Positions 51,830-60,589 of a DNA stretch of 64,000 nt are shown here, one piece after another; position 1 is the stretch's first letter; every line of letters starts with the position of its first letter. This stretch comes from Bacteroidales bacterium. GTDB lineage: Bacteria > Bacteroidota > Bacteroidia > Bacteroidales > UBA932. The stretch is from contig JAFRXI010000043.1 of NCBI GenBank assembly GCA_017437755.1, forward strand, positions 1 to 64,000. The letters are read 5' to 3'. The translations under genes were made by a program, and so were the position numbers. The notes under the pieces are model-generated. The model did no database searches, was not told where the DNA came from, and was given only the letters and a program-made list of their open reading frames with translations.

Positions 51830-52152
51830 TTTTAAGGCGGGACGATCTGCCGCGCCGGCCATGCCGGTGAGGAAAGTCCGGACAGGACAGGGCACCCGGC
51901 TGCGGAAAGCGCAGAGGGGAGTAATCTTCTTGGTACCGTAACAGAAAACAACCGCCATCACGCGATGGCAAGGGTGAAAACGCGGGGTAAGAGCCCACGA
52001 CGGCGCGCGGCGACGCGCTCCGGGTACGGACACGGGCCTGCAAGACCAAATATACCGGCAAATGAGGACTGCCCGTCCGATGCCGGGGGGTAGGTTGCGA
52101 AGATAAATGGCAGATTCAAAAACAGAAACCGGCTTACGGTCCCGCCTTTTTT
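51830..52152 (+). ncRNA. rnpB: RNase P RNA (bacterial type A)
   Basis: The conserved core is present in order: GAGGAAAGTCCGGAC (51869-51883), ACAGAAAACAACCGCC near 51942, GGTAAGAGCCCACGACG near 51987, the 'GGGTAGGTTGCG' strand near 52088, and 'CAGAAACCGGCTTAC' near 52123. Helix P1 is formed by AAGGCGGGAC (51834-51843) and GTCCCGCCTT (52139-52148). The latter runs into a T-tract (52147-52152) that ends transcription. It is the ribozyme that trims tRNA 5' leaders. It ends five bases before the convergent DUF4298 stop. Confidence 0.95.
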
Positions 52153-52156
52153 CCTT

Positions 52157-52636
52157 TTATTCTGAATCGTGACAGCAGTGGTGACCTTCACCGTGGCCCT
52201 CTCCGCCATGGCAGCAATGGCCCTCTCCATGCCCATCACCGTGTCCTTCACCGTGGCAGTGGCCTCCGCCATGCCCTTCACCGTGTCCTTCACCGCCGTG
52301 GCAGCAGTGATGGCGGGGCCTGAGCTGGCTTTCCAGCTCTGCAATATCCTGGAGGAGGTTGTAGAGCCCGTCCTCTGAAAGGACTGCCCTGAGCGTACCC
52401 TCCGGAAGTTCTCCCCTGCCGTCGGCCTCGAAATCCTTCCTCCACTGTCCGGAATCCATATATCCGGCGAGGGCCGGGACTTCACCGCGATGCTCCTGAT
52501 AGGCGGCCACTTCCATGTTCACCTTTTCAGCGGCGGCGTTGAGTTCGTCGATGGCTGCGCCCACACGGTCCATTATCTCCCTCATCCGGCTGAATGAAGC
52601 CGACATTGCATTAACCCTTTCAACTACATTATCCAT
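52157..52636 (-). CDS. DUF4298 protein with His/Cys/Gly-rich metal-binding-like tail (159 aa)
   Basis: Residues 1-105 follow DUF4298: helical 'DRVGAAIDELNAAAEKVNME', 'YMDSGQWRKDFEADGRGELP' and 'RAVLSEDGLYNLLQDIAELE'. Residues ~108-157 are an almost pure H/G/E/C segment: HHCCHGGEGHGEGH, GHCHGEGHGDGH and a final GEGHHCCHDSE. It holds six or more cysteines in CC pairs and many HG(E/D)GH repeats, a composition suited to nickel, zinc or copper binding. The tail is not part of the family core. It is expressed from a box at 52673-52666 and is convergent with rnpB. Confidence 0.8.
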   Translation of the reverse strand: MDNVVERVNAMSASFSRMREIMDRVGAAIDELNAAAEKVNMEVAAYQEHRGEVPALAGYMDSGQWRKDFEADGRGELPEGTLRAVLSEDGLYNLLQDIAELESQLRPRHHCCHGGEGHGEGHGGGHCHGEGHGDGHGEGHCCHGGEGHGEGHHCCHDSE

Positions 52637-52665
52637 ATATTATATCCTATTTGTTCAAATTTCTG

Positions 52666-52705
52666 CAAATATAGGGAAACTGTTTGGATTTTTTTCATAC
52701 TTTTG
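52666..52705. promoter_or_regulatory. Divergent promoter boxes, DUF4298 and the porin/pot operon
   Basis: Minus-strand TATATTTG (52673-52666), 29 bases before the DUF4298 ATG, and plus-strand TACTTTTG (52698-52705), 56 bases before the porin ATG. No TTTG lies at the right distance upstream of the second. Confidence 0.5.
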
Positions 52706-52761
52706 CACCGTGGGGAACAATGCTCCCCTATGTTGGACCAATTTCTTTTTTATGAGAGTCA

Positions 52762-53952
52762 ATGAAGAGATTCCTGGTAGTCTTCGCAGCCGTGACGCTG
52801 TGTTGCTCTCTTGTGCGCGCACAAGAGGCTGAGGACGCCGGCAGTGGTGCCGTGCTGTCCATTATTCCGAGGCTTGATGCCGGTATTATCTATGGTGCAT
52901 TGGACGGAGATGAGGCGGAGTTAATCCCTACTTTCGGCAACACTTCTCTTTATACATTATTTGAGGGCACCTTTGCGGGGAACTGGTCTTTTTCCCTATG
53001 TAACCACTGGTACAGCGTGGACGCCTGGGGCGATTCCGCCAAGGGCATCTTCGTCTTACCTGCAGCCGACCTCTACCATCTGAACGTTCCGGGACTCGGC
53101 AACAATGCCTTCAATTTCCTGGACTGGGCGTACATAACCTGGGCACCGGGGCCGTTTGAATTCACCCTCGGCAAGCAGGTGGCCCTGATGGGAGGATTCG
53201 AGTTCGACGACTATGACTTTGATGTCAACCCCCTGTTGGCGAGCGACATCTGGAACGGTTACAACTGTTACAACTGGGGACTTACCGCCGCATGGCACAC
53301 CCTTAAGGAAACCAGCACTGTCTCTTTCCAGGTTTCCACGAATCCGCTCAACAACGGGATAAGCTTCGGTGCCGGATGGAACGGTGAATACGGTCCGTAT
53401 TCCATGAAATGGAGTGCACTCACCTACAGCGTTCCCGGAGCAGAAAAGCCTTGGGATGTACTGGTCTGCCTTGGCAACCGCCTCACTTTCGGGAACTTCC
53501 AGATAACCGCCGACTGGTTCAACCACTGCGCCGACCCCGTTTTCATAACCGACGAGGAACGTTATTCCGCCTATCATTATTCCTATCCCCTTACAAAAGG
53601 GAACACGATCATAGGATCCGTACTGTATTCACACGGCAGCGGCAAATTCGACATCGGTGCCAAGGCCGTATGGAACGGCGTGGACACCACAGCCCCTTAC
53701 GGATATGTCAAGGACGAATCAGGCGTACTGATTCCCACTCCGATTCCTCCCCAATATGAAGCCACTTACGGCGACCTTCCGTCAGTCCGTGCCGGCTTCT
53801 GGGGATCATGGTACCCCCTCAAGGGCAGCCAGGCACTGAGGATACAGGCCGCCGCAGGACTCAGCAATTATTTCTACGTCAACGAGGGAGGCAGCTTCTT
53901 TGCCACCCTGGGTGCCACCTGGAACTTTGAAATTCCCCTCTGGGGCAATTAG
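52762..53952 (+). CDS. Outer-membrane porin-like beta-barrel protein (396 aa)
   Basis: A signal peptide ([20 protein letters not shown]) is followed by repeating amphipathic strands rich in Trp/Tyr/Gly, with examples such as '[19 protein letters not shown]', '[19 protein letters not shown]' and a terminal strand '[16 protein letters not shown]'. The length suits a 16-18 strand porin. potA starts eight bases later in the same direction, so it may supply the outer-membrane step for polyamines; this is inference from position only. No family identified. Confidence 0.75.
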   Translation: MKRFLVVFAAVTLCCSLVRAQEAEDAGSGAVLSIIPRLDAGIIYGALDGDEAELIPTFGNTSLYTLFEGTFAGNWSFSLCNHWYSVDAWGDSAKGIFVLPAADLYHLNVPGLGNNAFNFLDWAYITWAPGPFEFTLGKQVALMGGFEFDDYDFDVNPLLASDIWNGYNCYNWGLTAAWHTLKETSTVSFQVSTNPLNNGISFGAGWNGEYGPYSMKWSALTYSVPGAEKPWDVLVCLGNRLTFGNFQITADWFNHCADPVFITDEERYSAYHYSYPLTKGNTIIGSVLYSHGSGKFDIGAKAVWNGVDTTAPYGYVKDESGVLIPTPIPPQYEATYGDLPSVRAGFWGSWYPLKGSQALRIQAAAGLSNYFYVNEGGSFFATLGATWNFEIPLWGN

Positions 53953-53960
53953 CCGAGGAA

Positions 53961-55337
53961 ATGGACGAGAAAATAATCGATATCAAAGGCGTCTCCAAGT
54001 CTTTCAACGGAAAAAGCGTCCTCAAGGACATCAACCTGTATATCAGGAAAGGGGAATTCCTGACCCTGCTCGGTCCGTCGGGATGCGGGAAGACCACCCT
54101 CCTGAGGATGATCGCCGGCTTTCTCCTTCCCGATGAGGGATCAATCCTTCTCGACGGCAAGGAAATGGGCGACCTTCCTCCCCACCTGAGGCCACTGAAC
54201 ACCGTTTTCCAGCGGTACGCCCTCTTCCCCCACCTTGACGTCTACGACAACATCGCATTCGGCCTGAAACTCAAGAAGGTCCCCGAGGAGGAAATCGACA
54301 AGCGGGTACGCAGGGTGCTCAAGCTCGTGGCCATGTCGGACTACGAGGACAGGGACGTGGAAACCCTCTAGGGCGGCCAGCAGCAGAGGATAGCCATAGC
54401 CAGGGCGATTGTCAACCAGCCCAAGGTGCTCCTCCTGGACGAGCCCCTCGCCGCCCTGGATCTCAAGATGAGGAAGGACATGCAGATAGAACTGAAGGAG
54501 ATGCACCGGAAACTCGGCATCACCTTCATTTACGTGACCCACGACCAGGAAGAGGCGCTGACCCTGTCCGACACGATAGTCGTCATGAACGAGGGACGGA
54601 TCCAGCAGATCGGCACCCCCACGGACATATACAATGAGCCTGTCAACTCCTTCGTGGCCGACTTCATCGGCGAGAGCAACATCCTCAACGGCACCATGAT
54701 ACGGGACCGCAGGGTCTCCTTCATCGGGCATGATTTCGACTGCGTGGACGAGGGTTTCGGCGAGAATGTCCCCGTTGACGTGGTGGTCCGCCCCGAGGAC
54801 ATATATTTCACCACCGAGGAGGCCAGGACCCAGTTCACCGCTACCGTAAAGTCATGCACCTTCAAGGGAGTGCATTACGAGATGTTCGTGGACACCGATT
54901 CCGGGAACGAACTTATGATCCAGGACTACGACGCCTACCCGGTGGGCAGCACCGTGCGCCTGTACATCGATCCCGACGATATCCAGGTCATGAAGAAGGA
55001 ACGCACCGCCAACACCTTCCAGGCCCAAGTCACGGATGAAGGGAAGGTGGAGATCCTGGGTGGCGAATTCCCCTGTGACACAACCGGTTACCAAACCGGT
55101 GACAAGGTATCGGCAACCGTCGATTTCAAGGACGTGGACCTTCTGGACAACCGCGACGAGGGCGTACTGGACGGCGAGGTGCATTTCATCCTCTACAAGG
55201 GTGACCACTACCACCTTACCGTAAAGACCACCGAAGGCGACTTCATCTGGGTGGACACGAATGACATCTGGGACAAGGGAGACCTCGTGGGAATTGCAAT
55301 ACCTCCCGAGGCAATCAGGATAACCGGAAGGGAATGA
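53961..55337 (+). pseudogene. potA: Polyamine ABC transporter ATP-binding protein PotA, interrupted by an in-frame TAG
   Basis: The first 136 codons give the ATPase N-terminus with Walker A '[17 protein letters not shown]' and Q-loop '[20 protein letters not shown]', ending 'DVETL'. TAG follows at 54369-54371, then [12 protein letters not shown], Walker B '[17 protein letters not shown]', the H-loop '[13 protein letters not shown]' and a C-terminal TOBE-type domain to 55337, all in the same frame. The TAG replaces the serine of the LSGGQ signature, most simply TCG to TAG. The ATPase would be cut at ~136 residues. The rest of the operon is intact, so the change is recent or a sequence error. 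Confidence 0.9.
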
Positions 55338-56110
55338 AAGCAGTAAAGAGGTCGGCCTGGGCACTCCCCTATGCCATATTCCTGATATTCTTCGTGGTGC
55401 TGCCCCTGGTGCTGGTGGCGGTGTACTCGTTCCAGGACGGGAGCGGCAGGTTCACCTTCTCCAACATCGCCAAGTTCTTCACCGACAAGGATACCCTCTC
55501 CACCTTTGCCGTATCGATGGAGGTGGCTATCGAGAACACCCTGCTCTGCATACTGCTGGGATATCCCGCCGCATGGATACTTTCAAACCGGAAGCTGAAC
55601 CGCAGCGCCGTGACCATCGTCCTTTTCATCCTGCCCATGTGGATCAACGCCCTGATGAGGACCCTGGCCACCGCCGAACTCTTCAACATGCTGGGAATCA
55701 CCCTTGGGAAGGGCACCCTCCTGTTCGGTATGGTCTACGACTACCTTCCATTCATGATCTACCCCATCTACAATGTCCTGGAGAAGATGGACAAGTCCTA
55801 CGGCGAGGCTGCGGCCGACCTTGGCGCAACCCCGTGGAGGGTATTCTGGAAGGTTACGGTGCCGCTGTCGATGCCAGGCGTCGCCAGCGGGGTTCTGATG
55901 GTATTCATGCCCACGGTGAGCACCTTCGCCATATCGGAGTTCCTCACAAACAACAAGATAAAGCTGTTCGGTACCATAATCCAGGAGAACATCAACTCGT
56001 CCATGTGGAATTACGGTGCCGCCCTGGCGCTGGTGATGCTGGTAATAATCGGACTCACCACCCTGCTGCAGGGCAAGGGCGATGAAGAACTGGAAGGAGG
56101 GGTGATATGA
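55334..56110 (+). CDS. potB: Polyamine ABC transporter permease PotB
   Basis: 258 residues with six membrane helices. The N-terminus is '[20 protein letters not shown]', and the permease coupling loop [20 protein letters not shown] (EAA-x3-G) lies near residue 160. It forms the inner-membrane channel for spermidine or putrescine with PotC. The start overlaps the potA stop by four bases (ATGA), and potC overlaps its own end likewise. Confidence 0.95.
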   Translation: MKAVKRSAWALPYAIFLIFFVVLPLVLVAVYSFQDGSGRFTFSNIAKFFTDKDTLSTFAVSMEVAIENTLLCILLGYPAAWILSNRKLNRSAVTIVLFILPMWINALMRTLATAELFNMLGITLGKGTLLFGMVYDYLPFMIYPIYNVLEKMDKSYGEAAADLGATPWRVFWKVTVPLSMPGVASGVLMVFMPTVSTFAISEFLTNNKIKLFGTIIQENINSSMWNYGAALALVMLVIIGLTTLLQGKGDEELEGGVI

Positions 56111-56916
56111 TGAAAAAGATACTCGCAAAGGCCTACATCGGAATCCTGCTTGTGCTGCTCTACGCCCCGCTGGTGTTCATCGCCGTTTTCTCCTTCACGG
56201 AAAGCAAGGTCCTGGGCAACTGGAAAGGCTTTTCCACCAGGCTCTACAGGAACCTCCTCACCGGCGACATGCAGGGTAACTCGTCGCTTCTGACAGCAGT
56301 GGAAAACACCCTTCTGATAGCCGTCGTCGCCGCCCTTTTCGCCACCATACTCGGGACCGTTGCGGCAATCGGGATACACAACATGACCGGACGCAAGAGG
56401 CAGGCCATCTCCTTCCTCAACAACATCCCCATGATCAACCCGGACATAATCACAGGCGTTTCGCTGTTCCTGCTGTTCGTGTTCCTGCACATCAGCCAGG
56501 GATACGTCACCGTGATACTGGCCCACATAACCTTCTGCACTCCCTACGTGGTTCTCAGCGTGATGCCCAAGCTCCGGCAGATGAACCCCAACATCTACGA
56601 GGCCGCACTGGACCTGGGCGCCACTCCGGGGCAGGCCCTGAGGAAAGTCATGATCCCGCAGCTGAGGCCCGGCATGGTATCCGGCTTCATACTGGCATTC
56701 ACCATGTCGCTGGACGACTTTGCCGTGACCTTCTTCACCCGCGGCACAATCGGCCTCGACACCCTCTCCACGTATATTTATACCGACGCGCGCAAAGGCG
56801 GCCTCACACCTGAACTGAGGCCCCTGATGACGCTCATATTCCTGATAATACTCATCCTGCTGCTGGTCATCAACCTGAGGCAGGACAGACTGCAGAAAAA
56901 AGCCGAAAAGATATGA
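56107..56916 (+). CDS. potC: Polyamine ABC transporter permease PotC
   Basis: 269 residues with six membrane helices, starting [20 protein letters not shown]. The EAA-type coupling loop is 'YEAALDLGATPGQALRKVMI' near residue 163, followed by 'LAFTMSLDDFAVTFFTRG', typical of PotC. It pairs with PotB in the inner membrane. It overlaps potB and potD by four bases each. Confidence 0.95.
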   Translation: MMKKILAKAYIGILLVLLYAPLVFIAVFSFTESKVLGNWKGFSTRLYRNLLTGDMQGNSSLLTAVENTLLIAVVAALFATILGTVAAIGIHNMTGRKRQAISFLNNIPMINPDIITGVSLFLLFVFLHISQGYVTVILAHITFCTPYVVLSVMPKLRQMNPNIYEAALDLGATPGQALRKVMIPQLRPGMVSGFILAFTMSLDDFAVTFFTRGTIGLDTLSTYIYTDARKGGLTPELRPLMTLIFLIILILLLVINLRQDRLQKKAEKI

Positions 56917-58208
56917 AAAGATTGACAGTACTGCTTGCAGCGGCCATCCTTGCGGCCGGCTGCGCTTCCGACCGTTCCTCCATCCTGAAGGTATACAACT
57001 GGTCCGACTACATCGACGAATCCGCAATTCCGGAATTCGAGCAGTGGTACCAGGAACAGACCGGTGAATCCGTCAAGGTAATCTACCAGACCTTCGACAT
57101 CAACGAGACCATGCTCTCCAAGATCGAGAAGGGGCACGAAGACTACGACGTGGTATGTCCCTCGGACTACATCATCGAGAGGATGCTCGCAAGCGACCTG
57201 CTGCTGCCGATCGGCCGCGATTTCGGCGACACTCCCAACTACATCGACGACAACCTCTCCCCATATATCCGCTCCTGCTTCGACAAGATCGACGGAAAGG
57301 GGAAGAACGCAAACGATTATGCGGTCGGTTACATGTGGGGAACCACCGGAATCCTTTACAACCCCAAGTACGTCTCTGACGAAGAGGCGTCGACCTGGGA
57401 TGTGATCCGCAATCCCAAGTTCGCCGACAAGATTTTCATCAAGGACTCCCCCAGGGACGTATACTCCCAGATAATACTCTATCTGAAGCAGAAGGAGCTC
57501 GCGGAAGGCAGCGTCACCATGGACGGCCTCATGAACTACACCTCCGATGCCGACATCGATGCAGTGGAGCAGTACATGAAAGAGGTAAGCGCCCTTGCAG
57601 CGGGCTGGGAGGCCGATTTCGGCAAGGACCAGATGGTTCAGGAAAGGGGCTGGGTAAACCTCACCTGGAGCGGCGACGCGGTTTGGGCCATCGATGAGGC
57701 CCAAGAAGCCGGCGTAGAACTCAAGTACGTCTGCCCAAGGGAAGGCGCCACTGTATGGTTCGACGGCTGGGTGATTCCCAAATACGCCCAAAACCCCAAG
57801 GCGGCCAGGTACTGGATCAATTTCCTCTCCAGGCCGGACATCGTGATCCGCAACGTTGAGGAAGTGGGGTATGTTTCCACCAGCGGCGCCCCGGAGATCC
57901 TGGAGGCCTTCACCGACGACAGCTTCGAGCCCATCGACCTCACCTACTTCTTTGGCGAGGCGGCCGACTCGGTCTGCGCCAACCCTGTACTCTACCCCGA
58001 CAAGAGTGTCATCGACAACTGCACCATGGAGCACGACTGGGGCGAGAACACCGGCAAACTGATCGAGATGTGGTCCCGAGTCAAGGGCGACAACGCCAAC
58101 TCCCTCACCTACATAATCCTGGCAGTGGCAGTATTGGCCATCGTGGGAGCAATCGTGGCTGCACGCCGCAAGAAATCCTCACGCCGCCGCAAAGGGTCGA
58201 GACGATAG
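56913..58208 (+). CDS. potD: Polyamine-binding lipoprotein PotD with an extra C-terminal membrane helix
   Basis: The lipobox LAAGC (C17) anchors the N-terminus. The binding-protein fold shows 'LKVYNWSDYIDESAIPEFEQ', 'DYDVVCPSDYIIERML', 'YMWGTTGILYNPKYV' and 'WVNLTWSGDAVWAIDEAQEA', the polyamine-site pattern of PotD/PotF. Unusually the last ~35 residues (397-431) form a hydrophobic helix (YIILAVAVLAIVGAIVAARR) followed by a very basic tail (KKSSRRRKGSRR), so the protein is tethered at both ends. 431 residues against ~350 for ordinary PotD. queC starts three bases later. Confidence 0.93.
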   Translation: MKRLTVLLAAAILAAGCASDRSSILKVYNWSDYIDESAIPEFEQWYQEQTGESVKVIYQTFDINETMLSKIEKGHEDYDVVCPSDYIIERMLASDLLLPIGRDFGDTPNYIDDNLSPYIRSCFDKIDGKGKNANDYAVGYMWGTTGILYNPKYVSDEEASTWDVIRNPKFADKIFIKDSPRDVYSQIILYLKQKELAEGSVTMDGLMNYTSDADIDAVEQYMKEVSALAAGWEADFGKDQMVQERGWVNLTWSGDAVWAIDEAQEAGVELKYVCPREGATVWFDGWVIPKYAQNPKAARYWINFLSRPDIVIRNVEEVGYVSTSGAPEILEAFTDDSFEPIDLTYFFGEAADSVCANPVLYPDKSVIDNCTMEHDWGENTGKLIEMWSRVKGDNANSLTYIILAVAVLAIVGAIVAARRKKSSRRRKGSRR

Positions 58209-58211
58209 CCG

Positions 58212-58853
58212 ATGAATGCGGTTCTGATATACTCCGGCGGGCTTGACAGCACCACCCTGCTTCACGAATACCGCAACAGCATAAAGCTGGCCGTGTCGTT
58301 CGACTACGGTTCCCGGCACAATGCAAGGGAGATAGCCTGCGCCCGGGAGAACTGCCTCAAACTGGGTGTCGAACATCTTGTCATTCCTTTGGAATTCATT
58401 GGGAAATACTTCAGCAGCAGCCTGTTGCAGGGCCAGGGAGAGATTCCCGAAGGGGAATACGCCGCTGAGAACATGCACTCCACCGTAGTTCCCTTCCGCA
58501 ACGGGATCATGCTTGCCGTGGCCGCAGGTCTGGCCGAGAGCAGGGGCCTCGATGCGGTGATGATCGCCAACCACTCGGGCGACCACGCCATCTATCCCGA
58601 CTGTACTCCCCGATTCATCGACGCCTTTGACAGGGCCGCCCGGGAAGGTACATACAACGGGGTGAGGGTGATTTCGCCCTACTGCAACATCACCAAGCGC
58701 GACATCGCACTCCGGGGGCAGGCCCTCGGAGTGAACTGGTCCATGACGTATTCATGCTACAAGGGGGAAGATAAGCACTGCGGCCTCTGCGGCACATGCC
58801 TTGAGAGGAAGGCCGCCCTTGAGGGCTTCGACCCTACCCCCTACTCCCACTAG
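58212..58853 (+). CDS. queC: 7-cyano-7-deazaguanine (preQ0) synthase
   Basis: 213 residues. The PP-loop '[15 protein letters not shown]'-type motif (SGGLDS) is at the N-terminus, '[20 protein letters not shown]' in the middle, and the zinc site '[20 protein letters not shown]' near the end. It converts 7-carboxy-7-deazaguanine to preQ0 using ATP and ammonia in queuosine synthesis. It is the last gene of the plus-strand run after potD, and its end overlaps the convergent deoD gene by four bases. Confidence 0.96.
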   Translation: MNAVLIYSGGLDSTTLLHEYRNSIKLAVSFDYGSRHNAREIACARENCLKLGVEHLVIPLEFIGKYFSSSLLQGQGEIPEGEYAAENMHSTVVPFRNGIMLAVAAGLAESRGLDAVMIANHSGDHAIYPDCTPRFIDAFDRAAREGTYNGVRVISPYCNITKRDIALRGQALGVNWSMTYSCYKGEDKHCGLCGTCLERKAALEGFDPTPYSH

Positions 58854-59557
58854 ACAAGCGACAGGGCCACCTTCATCATGTTGGTGAAGGTTGTCCGGCG
58901 CTGCTCAGAAGTGGTAACCTCTCCGGTTACGATATGGTCTGATACCGTGCAGATTACGAGCGCCCTCTTTCCGGCGCGGGCTGCATTCATGTACAGGGCG
59001 GCCGCTTCCATCTCCACGCCCAGGACGCCCATCTTCATCCATTTGTCGCTGGTGGGGGTATCACCGTAGAACACGTCGGACGAAAGGACGTTACCCACCT
59101 TGTAGTTCAGGCCGAGTTTCCCGCAGGTATCGGCGGCCCCCCTGAGGAGGTCGTAATCGGCAATGGGAGCGAAAGTTCCGGGAAGGCCGAACTGCGACCC
59201 GTAGTTGGAATCGGTGCAGGCACCCATGGCGATAATGAGGTCACCCAGGTGGAGGTCGGTGGTATAGGCACCGGCGGAACCCACCCTGATTATGGTCTTG
59301 ACACCGTAGAAATTGAACAGCTCGTAGGTATAGATGCCTATGGACGGGATGCCCATGCCGTGCCCCATTACGCTGACTCTCTTTCCGTTGTAGGTTCCGG
59401 TATATCCGAGCATTCCGCGTACGCTGTTGAACTGGACCGGATTCTCCAGGAAGGTTTCCGCCATGAATTTGGCGCGGAGGGGATCGCCGGCCATGATCAC
59501 GGTCTCGGCTATTTCGCCCAACTTGGCATTGATGTGAGGAGTAGGGATATTTGCCAT
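58850..59557 (-). CDS. deoD: Purine nucleoside phosphorylase, DeoD type
   Basis: 235 residues. Starts [20 protein letters not shown] and has the phosphate loop '[17 protein letters not shown]', '[19 protein letters not shown]', '[10 protein letters not shown]' and the ribose-binding '[15 protein letters not shown]'. It splits purine nucleosides with phosphate into base and ribose-1-phosphate. It lies between the two queuosine gene groups on the opposite strand, so it is a separate transcript. Confidence 0.96.
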   Translation of the reverse strand: MANIPTPHINAKLGEIAETVIMAGDPLRAKFMAETFLENPVQFNSVRGMLGYTGTYNGKRVSVMGHGMGIPSIGIYTYELFNFYGVKTIIRVGSAGAYTTDLHLGDLIIAMGACTDSNYGSQFGLPGTFAPIADYDLLRGAADTCGKLGLNYKVGNVLSSDVFYGDTPTSDKWMKMGVLGVEMEAAALYMNAARAGKRALVICTVSDHIVTGEVTTSEQRRTTFTNMMKVALSLV

Positions 59558-59636
59558 ATCTTGAGTTATTATTTCAGTTTTGTCCCGCCAATTTACAATA
59601 AAATGGCCAAACGGCCAAAATGTTCCGCATAATTGT

Positions 59637-59644
59637 TAATTTTG
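59637..59644 (+). promoter_or_regulatory. TAnnTTTG promoter box of queD-queE
   Basis: TAATTTTG, 28 bases before the queD ATG at 59673. It excludes the in-frame TTG at 59649 as a likely start. Confidence 0.55.
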
Positions 59645-59672
59645 CGTATTGGAAACTGAAGAAAAACCGGAT

Positions 59673-60005
59673 ATGTACTACGTTTGCAAACGCCTTGAGA
59701 TTTCTGCCGCGCACAGCCTCATGCTCACATATGAAAGCAAGTGCGAGGCCATGCACGGCCATAACTGGATAGTGAAGATCTATTGCAGGAGCCATGAACT
59801 CAACGCCGACGGCATGGTGACCGATTTCACCGTAATCAAGCGTGAGATAGAAGGAGCGCTGGACCACCGCAACCTCAACGATGTGCTTCCGTTCAATCCC
59901 ACGGCCGAGAATATCGCACGATGGATATGCGACCACGTGGACAATGCCTACAGGGTGGAGGTCTGGGAGTCCGAAATGAACATGGCCGCCTACGAGAAGG
60001 ACTGA
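59673..60005 (+). CDS. queD: 6-carboxy-5,6,7,8-tetrahydropterin synthase
   Basis: 110 residues from MYYVCKRLEISAAHSLMLTY. The zinc and catalytic residues are visible: His in 'ISAAHSLM', Cys and two His in 'SKCEAMHGHNWIVKI', and 'ALDHRNLNDVLPF' and 'RVEVWESE' (catalytic Glu) near the end. It makes 6-carboxytetrahydropterin from dihydroneopterin triphosphate. Its stop overlaps the queE start (TGATG). Confidence 0.95.
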   Translation: MYYVCKRLEISAAHSLMLTYESKCEAMHGHNWIVKIYCRSHELNADGMVTDFTVIKREIEGALDHRNLNDVLPFNPTAENIARWICDHVDNAYRVEVWESEMNMAAYEKD

Positions 60006-60589
60006 TGTACAGCGTAAACGAGATATTCTACAGCCTCCAGGGCGAAGGGTTCTGGACGGGAACGCCCATGGTTTTCCTGCGCTTTTCAGGATGCAACCTC
60101 CGCTGCCCCTTCTGCGACACCGACCATGCCCCATATTCAGAAATGAGCCTCGGAGACATCCTGGAGGCCGTTTCAATGACAGGGAAAGGATGCAGGAGGA
60201 TATGCCTCACCGGGGGCGAACCAACCCTGCAGGCCGACTCTCCCCTGATATCCGCCCTTCACGGCAAGGGATACCTGATACATATCGAGACCAACGGTAC
60301 CCGCCCCCTTCCCGAGGGCATCGACTGGGTTACCCTAAGTCCCAAAAGCGGCTTATTCCCCGATATCGGGAAAGTGGTAATTGGCAGGGCCGACGAACTG
60401 AAGGTGGTATTCTCCCCCGGAGACGACCCTTCGTCCTGGCTGTCCTTCCCTGCCACACATCACTTCCTCCAGCCATGCTACAATAAGGAAAGCGGCGGTT
60501 CATGCAATTCGGAGACCGCCGCCTACATCCTTGCCCATCCGTCGTGGAGACTTTCTCTCCAGACACACAGGCTACTGGGCATCAAATAG
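60005..60589 (+). CDS. queE: 7-carboxy-7-deazaguanine synthase (radical SAM)
   Basis: 194 residues from the ATG at 60005, overlapping queD by one base; the open frame extends upstream through queD but that part is antisense-free shadow in another frame. The QueE N-terminus 'YSVNEIFYSLQGEGFWTGTP' is followed by the cluster motif 'CNLRCPFCDTDHA' (C-x3-C-x2-C) and 'CLTGGEPTLQ'. It contracts carboxytetrahydropterin to 7-carboxy-7-deazaguanine. It abuts the sulfatase gene stop to stop. Confidence 0.96.
   Translation: MYSVNEIFYSLQGEGFWTGTPMVFLRFSGCNLRCPFCDTDHAPYSEMSLGDILEAVSMTGKGCRRICLTGGEPTLQADSPLISALHGKGYLIHIETNGTRPLPEGIDWVTLSPKSGLFPDIGKVVIGRADELKVVFSPGDDPSSWLSFPATHHFLQPCYNKESGGSCNSETAAYILAHPSWRLSLQTHRLLGIK

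Noticed and set aside
51759..52061. 101-codon upstream extension of the glutamine cyclotransferase frame
   Set aside because: It is antisense to the RNase P RNA core; the lipoprotein leader starts at 51758.
54369..54371. Programmed frameshift or read-through as explanation of the potA stop
   Set aside because: Both halves are in the same frame, so no shift is needed, and TAG is used as a normal terminator elsewhere in the window, so suppression is not supported.
58212..60589. Queuosine genes as a DNA deazaguanine-modification (Dpd-type) island
   Set aside because: Only the standard queC, queD and queE are present; no DNA transglycosylase or restriction genes are adjacent.
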